The notes under the pieces are model-generated. The model was not told where the DNA came from and did not search any database. It worked only from the letters and a program-made list of their open reading frames with translations. 46,245 nucleotides of DNA from Streptomyces atriruber (lineage in GTDB: Bacteria; Actinomycetota; Actinomycetes; Streptomycetales; Streptomycetaceae). Where the stretch lies: the NCBI RefSeq assembly GCF_001418325.1, contig NZ_LIPN01000022.1:1-46245 (forward strand). The letters run 5' to 3'. Below are positions 1 through 8,918 of the stretch, piece by piece. Position 1 is the first letter of the stretch, and the number at the start of each line of letters is the position of its first letter. The position numbers and the translations under genes are program-made.

Positions 1-1
1 C

Positions 2-1096
2 GCCGCCCGCCCCGTCGGCCGCACACCGCCCGGCCGCCCCCGCGCCTACGCGTGGACCGCAGGCACCGCAGGCGCCGCCGTCCTGCTCGCCCTGCCGTTC
101 TACCTGGACCGCTTCTGGCTCCAGGCGGGCCTCTTCGCGATGGCCGCCGCCATCGGCGCGATCGGCATCAACCTCCTCACCGGCGCCACCGGCCAGCTCT
201 CCATGGGGCACGCCTTCTTCCTCGCCATCGGGGCGTACGGATACTGCGTCCTCGCCGGCGACGGGGACGACGGGCTGACCGGGCTCGGCCTGCCGACCTG
301 GCTCGCCGCGGCCCTCGCGGTGGCACTCGCCGGGCTCGCGGGCGGCCTCTTCAGCCCCATCGCGGGACGCCTGAGCGGCGCCTACCTCGGCATCGCGACC
401 CTCGCGCTGATCTTCATCGGGCAGCACGTGCTCTTCAACGCCCACGACCTCACCGGCGGCTCCAACGGACGCGACGTGCCGCCCCTGAACCTCTTCGGCA
501 CGGCCTTCGACGAGCGCGAGGTCGTGATCGCGGCCGTACCCTTCGGCTCCGTCGAGAAGCTCTGGTACGTGGGACTCGTGCTGCTCCTGGGCTGCGGGCT
601 CTTCGCCCGCGGGGTGCTGCGCGGCCGCCCCGGACGCGCCATGAACGCGATCCGCGACCACCGCGTCGCCGCGGGCGTGATGGGGGTCCCGGTGGCCCGC
701 TACCGCGCCGGTGTCTTCGTCCTGTCGTCCATGTACGCGGGCCTCGCCGGGGTGCTGCTCGCCCTGGTATTCCAGCGCACCGTCCCCGACTACTTCGGCA
801 TGACGCTCTCCCTGGAATACCTCGCCATGATCGTGATCGGCGGGCTCGGCTCGGTCGCCGGAGCCGTCGCGGGTGCCGCCCTGGTCTCCCTGCTGCCCCA
901 GCTGCTCACCCGGTACAGCGACGCGCTGCCCCTCGTCTCGGCGCCCGGCACCGGCGGAATCACCCCGGGTGAGGCGTCCCGGTATCTGTACGGCGCCGCC
1001 GTCGTGGCGGTGGTGCTCTTCCTGCCCGGCGGCCTGGTGAGGATCGCCGCCCGGCGCAGCAGGCCCAGACCAGGCACTCCAGGGGAGGAAGCATGA
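2..1096 (+). CDS. Branched-chain amino acid-type ABC transporter permease, LivM family (5' end outside window)
   Basis: Inner-membrane permease of a high-affinity ABC importer for branched-chain amino acids or related small amides/acids. The frame is open to the left window edge without a stop, so the true start is upstream; about 364 residues are visible. Multiple hydrophobic segments are seen, with the LivM-type cytoplasmic loop near GRPGRAMNAIRDHRVAAGVMG (ATPase contact region) and a Gly-rich GGLGSVAGAVAG near the C-terminus. The gene overlaps the following binding-protein gene by ATGA, so the two are translationally coupled. A LivH-like permease and the ATPases are probably upstream, outside the window. 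Substrate is not predictable from sequence. Confidence 0.9.
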   Translation, partial: AARPVGRTPPGRPRAYAWTAGTAGAAVLLALPFYLDRFWLQAGLFAMAAAIGAIGINLLTGATGQLSMGHAFFLAIGAYGYCVLAGDGDDGLTGLGLPTWLAAALAVALAGLAGGLFSPIAGRLSGAYLGIATLALIFIGQHVLFNAHDLTGGSNGRDVPPLNLFGTAFDEREVVIAAVPFGSVEKLWYVGLVLLLGCGLFARGVLRGRPGRAMNAIRDHRVAAGVMGVPVARYRAGVFVLSSMYAGLAGVLLALVFQRTVPDYFGMTLSLEYLAMIVIGGLGSVAGAVAGAALVSLLPQLLTRYSDALPLVSAPGTGGITPGEASRYLYGAAVVAVVLFLPGGLVRIAARRSRPRPGTPGEEA

Positions 1097-2361
1097 AAGC
1101 ACTGACCAGAGCCACGGCGGCCGCCACGGCGCTCACCGCGCTGCTCGCGCTCACCGCGTGCAGCTCAAAGGCCGAGAACAACGACGAGGGTGCCGAGGGC
1201 GACACGGGCGCGGGAGGGGTGAAGACCGGCGACGGCGTGACGGCGGAGACCATCGACCTCGGCGTGCTCACCGACATGACCGGCGTCTATGCCACCCTCG
1301 GCAAGAGCGTCACCCAGGCCCAGCAGCTCTACGTCGACCAGACCAACGCGGGCGGCGGCATCTGCGGCCGCAAGCTGAAGCTCACCGTCCGCGACCACGG
1401 CTACGACCCGCAGAAGGCCGTCGCCGCCTACACCGAGCTGGAGCCGAAGGTGCTCGGCTTCGCCCAGTTCATCGGCTCCCCGTTCGTCGCCGCCGTCGAG
1501 CAGCGCGTCGACGGCAACAAGGGCCTGGTGCTGCCGCAGGCGTGGTCGGCGAACCTGCTCGGCAGCCCGTACGTGCGCGTGGTCGGCTCCACGTACGACC
1601 TGGAGACGATCAACGCGATCGACTTCCTCATGAAGGAGAAGGGCCTCAAGAAGGGCGACAAGCTCGGCCACGTCTACTTCGAGGGCGACTACGGAGAGAA
1701 CGCGCTCAAGGGCTCCGAGCACATGGCCGAGGAGGCCGGGCTCACGGTCGTCGAGCAGAAGATCAAACCGACGGACAACGACATGACCGCCCAGGTCTCC
1801 GCCCTCAAGAAGGCCGGGGTCAAGGCGGTCGTGATCAGTGCGGGCCCCCGCCAGGCGGCCTCCCTGGTCGGCGTCGCGGCGGCGGGGAGCTTCGACGTCC
1901 CGGTCATCGGCAACAACTCGGCGTTCGCCCCGCAGCTCCTCGCCACCCAGTCGGGCCCGGCCCTCATGAAGAACTACTACGTGGCCTCGCCCACCCTGCC
2001 CATCGGCGCGGACACCGCGGCGGCGAAGAAGCTCGTCGCCGACTACAAGAAGGCCCACCCCGAGGACTCCCTCGACAACGGCGTCGTGGCGGGCTGGACG
2101 GCGGCGTCCGTCTTCGGAGAGGCCCTGAAGAAGGCGTGCGAGGACAAGGACCTCACGCGCGAGGGCGTGGGCAAGGCCCTCCTGACCATCGACGACTTCG
2201 ACGCGGGCTTCGGCGTCCCCCAGGACTTCACCGACCCGAAGGCGCCCTCCTCCAGGGAGAGCGTGATCCTCCAGCCGGACAAGAAGGCGACGGGCGGCAT
2301 GAAGGTCGTACGACAGCCGAGCGCGGCGGACGCGGCGAAGGCATACACCGCGGGCGGCTGA
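1093..2361 (+). CDS. ABC transporter substrate-binding lipoprotein, LivJ/Peripla_BP_6 type
   Basis: Extracellular lipid-anchored binding protein delivering ligand to the LivM-containing permease encoded just upstream. The 422-residue product starts with a basic/hydrophobic signal peptide and a lipobox LTAC with the modified Cys at residue 23, followed by a Ser/Glu/Asp-rich linker. The mature part has the type-I periplasmic binding fold pattern (GVLTDMTGVYATLGK near the start, then GGGICGRKLKL). The start is fixed by the ATGA overlap with the permease and a GGGGAGGAAG ribosome-binding site. It is the last gene of its operon, ending before a strong hairpin terminator. Family is secure; ligand unknown. 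Confidence 0.92.
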   Translation: MKALTRATAAATALTALLALTACSSKAENNDEGAEGDTGAGGVKTGDGVTAETIDLGVLTDMTGVYATLGKSVTQAQQLYVDQTNAGGGICGRKLKLTVRDHGYDPQKAVAAYTELEPKVLGFAQFIGSPFVAAVEQRVDGNKGLVLPQAWSANLLGSPYVRVVGSTYDLETINAIDFLMKEKGLKKGDKLGHVYFEGDYGENALKGSEHMAEEAGLTVVEQKIKPTDNDMTAQVSALKKAGVKAVVISAGPRQAASLVGVAAAGSFDVPVIGNNSAFAPQLLATQSGPALMKNYYVASPTLPIGADTAAAKKLVADYKKAHPEDSLDNGVVAGWTAASVFGEALKKACEDKDLTREGVGKALLTIDDFDAGFGVPQDFTDPKAPSSRESVILQPDKKATGGMKVVRQPSAADAAKAYTAGG

Positions 2362-2397
2362 GTCACCTGAGCCCGTCGGCGCGGGGCAGGTGTTTCA

Positions 2398-2421
2398 GCC
2401 CGTCCGGCGTTTGAGGACGAG
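2398..2421. repeat. Copy of a dispersed Streptomyces intergenic repeat (CGTCCGGCGTTTGAGGAC)
   Basis: The segment contains CCGTCCGGCGTTTGAGGACG just after the stop of the binding-protein gene. From memory, very similar words (CCGTCCGGCGATTGAGGACG) recur at many 3' intergenic sites in Streptomyces genomes. Only one copy is seen in this window. Function is unknown; it sits directly upstream of the terminator hairpin. Confidence 0.5.
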
Positions 2422-2446
2422 CCCGAAGGGCGATGGACGGCATGCG

Positions 2447-2482
2447 AAGGGGGGCCTGAACCACTTGGTTCAGGCCCCCCTT
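2447..2482. terminator. Bidirectional hairpin terminator between convergent genes
   Basis: A perfect 17-bp inverted repeat (arms 2447-2463 and 2466-2482, 2-nt loop by strict pairing) of the form AAGGGGGGCCTGAACCA / TGGTTCAGGCCCCCCTT. It lies between the plus-strand binding-protein gene and the minus-strand pssA gene and would end transcripts from both sides. Confidence 0.9.
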
Positions 2483-2500
2483 AAAACCGCTCAAGCGCCG

Positions 2501-3355
2501 CTACGGCAGCTGTGCCGCCCGCGCCTCGCGGCGGTTGCCGCGGAAGTTGTTCACCCGTCGGGCCGTGGCGAAGAGGGGGATCACCGCGCCGAGGACGAGC
2601 TGGAGCGCGCAGCCGGTCTGCAGGAGCAGCTGGCCGCCGGGGGCGTCGAACGCCCAGGCCGCGAGCAGCCCCATGGCCGCGACGATCCAGGAGAGCATGG
2701 CCACCGCGAGGGGACCGCGCGGCTTCGGGTACTCGACCCGGCTGACCATGAGCCACGCCGTGCCGATGATCGCGAGGAGCGTCGCCACGAAGGGCAGCTC
2801 CAGGAGCACGATCGAGACGACCGTCAGCGCCCCGAAGGGCGATGGCATGCCCTGGAAGGTGCCGTCCTTCACGGTCACGCACGAGAACCGCGCAAGCCGC
2901 AGCACCACCGCCAACAGCACGACGATCGCACCGACCGCCGCCACCCGCTCGTGCGCGTCCCGCGCGACCATGCCGTACACCAGCACGAAGTACGCGGGCG
3001 CCAGGCCGAAGCTGATGAGGTCGGAGAGGTTGTCCAGCTCCGCGCCCATCGGCGAGGACCGCAGCTTGCGGGCCACCAGGCCGTCGAAGAGGTCGAAGAC
3101 CGCCGCGCACAGCATGAGGATCACCGCGGTGGCGGCGCTGTTGCGGGCCATGCCCGACTCGTCGCCGCCCGAGAGGTGCGGGATGAGGATGCCCGTGGTG
3201 GTGAAGTACACCGCCATGAACCCGCACGTGGCGTTACCGAGCGTGAGGGTGTCCGCTATCGAGAGGCGCAGTGAGAGAGGCATCTCCTCATCGGCCTCGT
3301 CCTCGGCCGCCTCGGGCACCCAGCCCGCTTGTGTCTCAGGATCAACCACGGTCAA
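2501..3355 (-). CDS. pssA: CDP-diacylglycerol--serine O-phosphatidyltransferase (phosphatidylserine synthase)
   Basis: Transfers the phosphatidyl group from CDP-diacylglycerol to L-serine in the membrane, giving phosphatidylserine for phosphatidylethanolamine synthesis. The 284-residue product has an acidic N-terminal tail (about 30 residues) and then several hydrophobic segments. The CDP-alcohol phosphotransferase motif is complete: D88-x2-D91-G92-x2-A95-R96 followed by G104, D108 and D112. The start overlaps the end of psd by 14 bp, so the decarboxylase and synthase are co-translated in order psd-pssA. This psd-pssA pair next to the ethylmalonyl-CoA genes is an arrangement I recall from Streptomyces coelicolor. 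Confidence 0.95.
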   Translation of the reverse strand: MTVVDPETQAGWVPEAAEDEADEEMPLSLRLSIADTLTLGNATCGFMAVYFTTTGILIPHLSGGDESGMARNSAATAVILMLCAAVFDLFDGLVARKLRSSPMGAELDNLSDLISFGLAPAYFVLVYGMVARDAHERVAAVGAIVVLLAVVLRLARFSCVTVKDGTFQGMPSPFGALTVVSIVLLELPFVATLLAIIGTAWLMVSRVEYPKPRGPLAVAMLSWIVAAMGLLAAWAFDAPGGQLLLQTGCALQLVLGAVIPLFATARRVNNFRGNRREARAAQLP

Positions 3356-3998
3356 TGCGAGTCACCCCAGCCACGGTCTTCTGACCGACCTCGACGTCCA
3401 CCTCGACACCCTCGGGGAGGTAGATGTCGACGCGCGAGCCGAAACGGATCAGGCCGATCCGCTCACCCTGCTCCACCTTCGAGCCCTGCGGCACGTACGG
3501 CACGATGCGCCGCGCGACCGCGCCCGCGATCTGAATCATCTCGATGTCGCCGAGCTCGGTGTCGAAGTGCCAGACAACGCGCTCGTTGTTCTCGCTCTCC
3601 TTGTTGAACGCCGGGACGAACCCGCCGGGGATGTGCTCCACGGAGGTCACCGTGCCCGCGAGGGGCGCGCGGTTGACGTGGACGTTCAACGGGCTCATGA
3701 AGATGGCGACGCGGGTGCGCCCGTCCTTCCACGGCATGATGCTCTGCACCACGCCGTCGGCCGGAGAGATGACCCGGCCCTGAGCGATCTCGCGCTCGGG
3801 GTCGCGGAAGAACCACAGCATGCCGGCCGCCAGGGCGGTGGCGGGTACGGCGACGGCCGCGGCGCCCTTGGAGCGGCGCGCGCGGGCGAGGCTGAGTGCC
3901 GCGGTGGCGACGGTAGGCAGGAGCCACGGCGATGCTCCGCGGGCAAGGCGTCCCTGGAGAATGCCGTCGCGTGGTGCAGAGGTTTGGCTGTGGGGCAT
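3342..3998 (-). CDS. psd: Phosphatidylserine decarboxylase proenzyme
   Basis: Decarboxylates phosphatidylserine to phosphatidylethanolamine using a pyruvoyl group formed by self-cleavage. The chosen start (ATG 3998) has a GAAGG ribosome-binding site and gives 218 residues, the size of the short PSD subfamily; an in-frame ATG at 4088 would add an unconserved 30-residue tail. Visible features are an N-terminal membrane segment (about residues 27-65), the conserved FFRDPER and SPADG motifs, NVHVNR, and the self-cleavage site RFGSRVDIYLP with Ser188 as the predicted pyruvoyl precursor. It lies 170 nt after the acyl-CoA dehydrogenase gene, so it may be transcribed from its own promoter. Confidence 0.95.
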   Translation of the reverse strand: MPHSQTSAPRDGILQGRLARGASPWLLPTVATAALSLARARRSKGAAAVAVPATALAAGMLWFFRDPEREIAQGRVISPADGVVQSIMPWKDGRTRVAIFMSPLNVHVNRAPLAGTVTSVEHIPGGFVPAFNKESENNERVVWHFDTELGDIEMIQIAGAVARRIVPYVPQGSKVEQGERIGLIRFGSRVDIYLPEGVEVDVEVGQKTVAGVTRIDRG

Positions 3999-4057
3999 GG
4001 ATGACCTTCGTAGCGGATGAGGCCGCGCAGGGAATGGGGGACGGCGGCTTTTTCCGG

Positions 4058-4088
4058 ATGTTATCGGTTGCGAGCCACAACTGGGCAA
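4058..4088 (-). promoter_or_regulatory. Possible psd-pssA promoter
   Basis: On the minus strand a TTGCCC (4083-4088) is followed after 17 nt by GATAAC (4060-4065), or after 19 nt by TAACAT (4058-4063). Either would place the transcript start about 50 nt before the psd ATG. Match to consensus is modest and read-through from the upstream operon is also possible. Confidence 0.3.
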
Positions 4089-4168
4089 GCCAGGAAGCCG
4101 AGTCCGCGGCCGAAGAGTGTTGACAGGGTGTGATCTTCTTCTCGGTGAAAGTGGCCCAAACCGGGCAT

Positions 4169-5374
4169 CTAGCCCTGGAATCGATACTCTTCGAGTAGCC
4201 GTCGGCCAATGATCATTTTCTGGATCTCGGCGGTACCTTCACCGATCAGGAGCATGGGCGCCTCCCGGTAGAGACGCTCGATCTCATACTCCTTCGAGAA
4301 GCCGTATCCACCATGGATCCGGAACGCATCCTCCACGACTTCCTTGCAGTACTCGGAGGCGAGGTACTTCGCCATCCCCGCTTCCAGGTCGTTTCGTTCC
4401 CCCGAGTCCTTTTTGCGTGCTGCGTTCACCATCATCGCATGGGCGGCCTCGACCTTGGTAGCCATCTCGGCCAGCTTGAACTGAATGGCCTGGTGCTGAG
4501 CGATCGCCTTGCCGAAAGTGTGACGTTGCTGGGCATACGAGACACCCAGTTCGAAGGCACGCTGAGCGACGCCACAGCCACGAGCTGCAACATTGACGCG
4601 GCCGACCTCGACGCCGTCCATCATTTGGTAAAACCCTCGGGCGGTGGCCCCGCCGAGCACGCGATTGGCCGGAATTCGCAGTCCGTCCATGATGAGTTCG
4701 GTCGTGTCGACGCCCTTGTAACCCATCTTGTCGATCTTGCCGGGGATGGTGAGGCCGGGTCGGACCTCTCCGAAACCGGGCTCCTTCTCCACTAGGAAAG
4801 TCGTCATCGACTTGTGCGGAGCCGTGCCCTCCGGGTGTCCTTCGTCACTTCGGCACAGAACGGCCACGAGGGTCGACGTGCCACCGTTGGTGAGCCACAT
4901 CTTCTGACCGTTGAGAACGTACTCGTCGCCGTCCCGCACGCCCTTGGACGTGATGGCCGACACATCGGAGCCGAGTCCCGGCTCCGACATCGAGAACGCG
5001 CCGCGCACCTCGCCCGCCGCCATGCGCGGCAGGAAGGTGTCCTTCTGCTCCTGTGTGCCGTGCTGCTTGAGCATGTAAGCGACGATGAAGTGGGTGTTGA
5101 TGATGCCGGAGACCGACATCCAGCCACGCGCGATCTCCTCCACGCACAGCGCGTACGTGAGCAGCGACTCGCCCAGGCCGCCGTACTCCTCCGGGATCAT
5201 CAGCCCGAAGAGCCCCAACTCCTTGAGGCCGTCGACGATCTGCTGCGGATACTCGTCACGGTGCTCGAGTTCGGTCGCGACAGGAATGATCTCCTTGTCG
5301 ACGAAATCCCGGACGGTGGACAGGATCTCCCGCTGGATGTCGGTGAGACCGGCGGTCTGTGCGAGTCGGCTCAT
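4169..5374 (-). CDS. mcd: Acyl-CoA dehydrogenase, probable (2S)-methylsuccinyl-CoA dehydrogenase of the ethylmalonyl-CoA pathway
   Basis: FAD enzyme of the acyl-CoA dehydrogenase superfamily, 401 residues. N-terminal, middle and C-terminal domains are all present: EEYGG near residue 60, the FAD-binding FSMSEPGLGSD and MWLTNGG segments, and the C-terminal RIHGGYGFSKEYEIERLYREA and EGTAEIQ segments. Its place at the end of a run with ccr, mutase, CitE-type lyase and MaoC hydratase is the basis for assigning oxidation of methylsuccinyl-CoA to mesaconyl-CoA. The gene starts 2 nt after the MaoC stop. Its base composition looks visibly less GC-rich than its operon neighbours (several stretches near 55-60 percent GC). 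The family is certain; the substrate is inferred from context. Confidence 0.85.
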   Translation of the reverse strand: MSRLAQTAGLTDIQREILSTVRDFVDKEIIPVATELEHRDEYPQQIVDGLKELGLFGLMIPEEYGGLGESLLTYALCVEEIARGWMSVSGIINTHFIVAYMLKQHGTQEQKDTFLPRMAAGEVRGAFSMSEPGLGSDVSAITSKGVRDGDEYVLNGQKMWLTNGGTSTLVAVLCRSDEGHPEGTAPHKSMTTFLVEKEPGFGEVRPGLTIPGKIDKMGYKGVDTTELIMDGLRIPANRVLGGATARGFYQMMDGVEVGRVNVAARGCGVAQRAFELGVSYAQQRHTFGKAIAQHQAIQFKLAEMATKVEAAHAMMVNAARKKDSGERNDLEAGMAKYLASEYCKEVVEDAFRIHGGYGFSKEYEIERLYREAPMLLIGEGTAEIQKMIIGRRLLEEYRFQG

Positions 5375-5376
5375 GG

Positions 5377-5901
5377 CTACTTCTCCGTGCTCTTCGAAGG
5401 GGCGTTCAGCTCCGGGCGGCCGGGCTGTTCGCCGCCGCGCTCCTTGATGTACGTCTCGGTGGGCACCATCACCTTGCGGCGGAACACGCAGACCAGCGTG
5501 CCGTCCTGCTTGTAGCCCTTGGTCTCCACGTAGACGATGCCGCGGTCCGACTTGGACCTGGAGGGCGTCTTGTCGAGGACCGTCGTCTCGCCGTAGATCG
5601 TGTCGCCGTGGAAGGTCGGCGCCACGTGCTTGAGCGACTCGACCTCCAGGTTGGCGATGGCCTTGCCGGAGACGTCGGGGACGGACATGCCGAGGAGCAG
5701 CGAGTAGATGTAGTTGCCCACGACGACGTTCTTCCCGAAGTCCGTCGTCTTCTCCGCATAGTTCGTGTCCATGTGGAGGGGGTGGTGGTTCATGGTGAGC
5801 AGACAGAAGAGGTGGTCGTCGTACTCGGTGACCGTTTTTCCGGGCCAGTGCTTGTACACGGCGCCGACTTCGAACTCTTCGTAGGTGCGGCCGAACTGCA
5901 T
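5377..5901 (-). CDS. mch: MaoC-family (R)-specific enoyl-CoA hydratase, probable mesaconyl-CoA hydratase
   Basis: Hot-dog-fold hydratase of 174 residues. The N-terminal motif FGRTYEEFEVGAVYKHWPGKTVTEYD and the NHHPLHMD segment match MaoC-like dehydratases, where the Asp/His pair serves catalysis. In the ethylmalonyl-CoA pathway this member hydrates mesaconyl-CoA to methylmalyl-CoA. The ATG at 5901 is 5 nt after the stop of the CitE-type lyase gene and starts the conserved domain; the much longer open frame to the right is a shadow of the lyase gene. Substrate assignment rests on operon context. Confidence 0.85.
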   Translation of the reverse strand: MQFGRTYEEFEVGAVYKHWPGKTVTEYDDHLFCLLTMNHHPLHMDTNYAEKTTDFGKNVVVGNYIYSLLLGMSVPDVSGKAIANLEVESLKHVAPTFHGDTIYGETTVLDKTPSRSKSDRGIVYVETKGYKQDGTLVCVFRRKVMVPTETYIKERGGEQPGRPELNAPSKSTEK

Positions 5902-5906
5902 GTGTC

Positions 5907-6872
5907 TTACGCCTCCGGGGCCTCGAACTTGGACGTGCGGGTCATCCCGGCCGCACGGCCCTTCCCGGAGATGACCAGCGCCATCTTCCGGCTGGCCTCG
6001 TCGATCATCTCGTCGCCGAGCATCGCCGAGCCCTTCTTGCCGCCCGCCTCGGAGGTGCAGTACTCGTACGCGTCCAGGATCAGCTCGGCGTGGTCGAAGT
6101 CCTCCTGGGAGGGCGAGAAGACCTCGTTGGCCGCCTCGACCTGGCCGGGGTGCAGGACCCACTTGCCGTCGAAGCCGAGCGCGGCGGCGCGGTTCGCGAC
6201 CTCGCGGTAGCCGTCGACGTTCTTGATCTGCAGGTAGGGGCCGTCGATCGCCTGGAGGTTGTTGGCGCGGGCGGCCATCAGGATCTTCATCAGGATGAAG
6301 TGGTAGGCGTCCGCCGGGTAGCCGGGCGGCTGCTCGCCGACGACCAGGGACTTCATGTTGATGGACGCCATGAAGTCGGCCGGGCCGAAGATGATCGTCT
6401 CGACGCGCGGGGAGGCCTCGGCGATCGCGTTGACGTTGTTGAGGCCCTGCGCGTTCTCGATCTGCGCCTCGATGCCGATCTTGCCGACCTCGAAGCCCAT
6501 CGTCTTCTCGATCTGGGTGAGGAGCAGGTCGAGCGCGACGACCTGCTCGGCCGTCTGCACCTTCGGCAGCATGATGCAGTCGAGGTTCTGGCCCGCCCCC
6601 TCGACGACGGTCACGACGTCGCGGTACGTCCACTCGGTCGTCCAGTCGTTGACCCGCACGACCCGCGTCTTGCCCGTCCAGTCGCCCTCGTTGAGGAACT
6701 TGACGATGGTGTGCCGCGCCTCGGGCTTGGCGAGCGGCGCGCAGGCGTCCTCCAGGTCGAGGAAGACCTGGTCGGCGGGGAGGCCCTGGGCCTTCTCCAG
6801 GAAGCGCGGGTTCGAACCCGGTACCGCGAGACAGGAGCGGCGCGGACGAAGGCGGTTGATGGGCGCAGTCAT
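5907..6872 (-). CDS. mcl: HpcH/HpaI aldolase/citrate-lyase-beta family, probable beta-methylmalyl-CoA/malyl-CoA lyase
   Basis: Class II aldolase-like CitE family enzyme (321 residues) predicted to cleave methylmalyl-CoA to glyoxylate and propionyl-CoA. Conserved elements are RSCLAVPGSNPRFLEKA at the N-terminus, the metal/CoA site DLEDACAPLAKPEAR, the RVND segment, LPKVQ, EAQIENAQGL (metal Glu) and FGPADF, and the C-terminal GKWVLHPGQVEAAN. The ATG overlaps the mutase stop by 4 nt (ATGA), which fixes the start and implies translational coupling. Whether it also acts on malyl-CoA cannot be told from sequence. Confidence 0.88.
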   Translation of the reverse strand: MTAPINRLRPRRSCLAVPGSNPRFLEKAQGLPADQVFLDLEDACAPLAKPEARHTIVKFLNEGDWTGKTRVVRVNDWTTEWTYRDVVTVVEGAGQNLDCIMLPKVQTAEQVVALDLLLTQIEKTMGFEVGKIGIEAQIENAQGLNNVNAIAEASPRVETIIFGPADFMASINMKSLVVGEQPPGYPADAYHFILMKILMAARANNLQAIDGPYLQIKNVDGYREVANRAAALGFDGKWVLHPGQVEAANEVFSPSQEDFDHAELILDAYEYCTSEAGGKKGSAMLGDEMIDEASRKMALVISGKGRAAGMTRTSKFEAPEA

Positions 6873-8896
6873 GCGGGGACCTCCAGGGGGTCGAGGTTGT
6901 TCGCTTTCCGGATCTCGTCGACGATACGGCCGATGATCTCGGTGATGCCGAAGTCCTTCGGGGTGAAGACGGCGGCCACACCCGCCGCCTTCAGATCCTC
7001 GGCGTCGCTGTTGGGGATGATGCCGCCGGCGATGACGGGAATGTCGGGGGCGCCGGCCTCGCGGAGCCGCACGAGGACGTCCGGCACGAGCTCCGCGTGC
7101 GAGCCGGAGAGGATCGACAGGCCGACCGCGTGCACGTCCTCGGCGAGCGCCGCGTCGACGATCTGCTCGGGCGTGAGGCGGATGCCCTGGTAGACCACTT
7201 CGAAGCCGGCGTCCCGCGCGCGCACCGCGATCTGCTCGGCGCCGTTGGAGTGCCCGTCGAGGCCGGGCTTGCCCACCAGGAAGCGGAGCCTGCCGCCACC
7301 GAGGTCCTCGGCCGTCCGCGCGACCTTCTCGCGGACGATGGCGAGCGGGGTGCCCTCCTCCGCCGTGACGGCCACAGGAGCGCTGGAGACGCCCGTAGGA
7401 GCCCGGAACTCCCCGAAGACCTCCCGCAGGGCCCCGGCCCACTCCCCGGTCGTCACACCGGCGCGTGCGCACTCCAGGGTGGCCTCCATGAGGTTGCCCG
7501 TACCGGCCGCCACCTCCTTGAGCCGCTCCAGGGCCTTGCAGGGGCGGGGGTGGTTGAACGGCGGCTGGTAGCGGGTGTCGCGCCACTGCCCGAGGGCCTT
7601 CACGACACGCGCCTCGACCGCGGGGTCGACCGTCATGATCGCCGCGTCCAGGTCCGAGGTGAGCGGGCTCGGCTCGGTGGACTCGTAGGAGTTCACGCCG
7701 ACGATCTTCTCCTGGCCCGACTCGATGCGGGCCCGGCGCTCCGCGTGCGAGGAGACGAGCTGCGACTTGAGGTAGCCGGACTCGACGGCGGCCATCGCGC
7801 CGCCCATCTTCTCGATGCGGTCCATCTCGGCGAAGGACTCCTCGACGAGCGACTCCACCTTGGCCTCGATGACGTGCGAGCCCGCGAAGATGTCCTCGTA
7901 CTCCAGCAGGTCGCTCTCGTGCGCGAGGACCTGCTGGATGCGCAGCGACCACTGCTGGTCCCAGGGCCGGGGGAGGCCCAGCGCCTCGTTCCAGGCGGGG
8001 AGCTGCACGGCACGCGCGCGTGCGTCCTTCGAGAGGGTGACGGCCAGCATCTCGAGCACGATGCGCTGGACGTTGTTCTCCGGCTGGGCCTCGGTCAGGC
8101 CCAGGGAGTTGACCTGCACGCCGTAGCGGAACCGGCGCTGTTTCGGGTTCTCGATGCCGTACCGCTCGCGCGTGACCTGATCCCAGATCCGCCCGAACGC
8201 CCGCATCTTGCACATCTCCTCGATGAAGCGGACGCCCGCGTTCACGAAGAAGGAGATGCGGGCCACGACGTCCCCGAACTTCTCCTCGGGGACCTGCCCT
8301 GAGTCGCGTACGGCATCGAGAACCGCGACGGCGGTGGACATCGCGTACGCGATCTCCTGGACCGGTGTGGCCCCCGCCTCCTGGAGGTGGTAGCTGCAGA
8401 TGTTGATCGGGTTCCACTTGGGGATGCGCGCCACCGTGTACGTGATCATGTCGGTGGTCAGGCGCAAGGAGGGGCCCGGCGGGAAGACGTGCGTCCCGCG
8501 CGAGAGGTACTCCTTGACGATGTCGTTCTGTGTCGTCCCCTGGAGCTGGGTGATGTCCACACCCTGCTCCTCCGCGACCACCTGGTAGAGCGCCAGGAGC
8601 CACATGGCGGTGGCATTGATCGTCATCGAGGTGTTCATCTGGTCCAGGGGGATGTCCTGGAACAGCCGTCGCATGTCACCGAGGTGCGAGACGGGCACAC
8701 CGACCCGGCCGACCTCACCGCGGGCGAGGATGTGGTCCGGGTCGTAGCCGGTCTGCGTGGGCAGGTCGAACGCGACCGAAAGGCCCGTCTGCCCCTTGGC
8801 GAGGTTGCGCCGGTACAACTCGTTGGACGCCTCCGCCGTGGAGTGACCGGCGTACGTCCGCATGAGCCACGGCCGGTCCTTCTGACGCTCTGTCAT
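6869..8896 (-). CDS. ecm: Ethylmalonyl-CoA mutase (MeaA-like, adenosylcobalamin-dependent)
   Basis: Coenzyme-B12 mutase that rearranges ethylmalonyl-CoA to methylsuccinyl-CoA. The 675-residue protein has the large catalytic mutase domain (about residues 1-520, with TYAGHSTAEASNELYRRNLA and AFDLPTQTGYDPDH near the N-terminus) and a C-terminal cobalamin-binding domain with the base-off motif DGHSNGAEQ and the later LSGSH and GGIIP segments. Both domains are in one chain, as in MeaA/Ecm. The GTG/ATG context and overlap with the downstream lyase gene show a tight operon. Location directly after ccr supports the ethylmalonyl rather than methylmalonyl specificity. Confidence 0.93.
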   Translation of the reverse strand: MTERQKDRPWLMRTYAGHSTAEASNELYRRNLAKGQTGLSVAFDLPTQTGYDPDHILARGEVGRVGVPVSHLGDMRRLFQDIPLDQMNTSMTINATAMWLLALYQVVAEEQGVDITQLQGTTQNDIVKEYLSRGTHVFPPGPSLRLTTDMITYTVARIPKWNPINICSYHLQEAGATPVQEIAYAMSTAVAVLDAVRDSGQVPEEKFGDVVARISFFVNAGVRFIEEMCKMRAFGRIWDQVTRERYGIENPKQRRFRYGVQVNSLGLTEAQPENNVQRIVLEMLAVTLSKDARARAVQLPAWNEALGLPRPWDQQWSLRIQQVLAHESDLLEYEDIFAGSHVIEAKVESLVEESFAEMDRIEKMGGAMAAVESGYLKSQLVSSHAERRARIESGQEKIVGVNSYESTEPSPLTSDLDAAIMTVDPAVEARVVKALGQWRDTRYQPPFNHPRPCKALERLKEVAAGTGNLMEATLECARAGVTTGEWAGALREVFGEFRAPTGVSSAPVAVTAEEGTPLAIVREKVARTAEDLGGGRLRFLVGKPGLDGHSNGAEQIAVRARDAGFEVVYQGIRLTPEQIVDAALAEDVHAVGLSILSGSHAELVPDVLVRLREAGAPDIPVIAGGIIPNSDAEDLKAAGVAAVFTPKDFGITEIIGRIVDEIRKANNLDPLEVPA

Positions 8897-8918
8897 CTTG
8901 CGCTGCTCCTCAGTGCGT

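Noticed and set aside
3999..4088. Upstream in-frame start for psd at 4088
   Set aside because: The added 30 residues are not family-like and the ATG at 3998 has a good ribosome-binding site.
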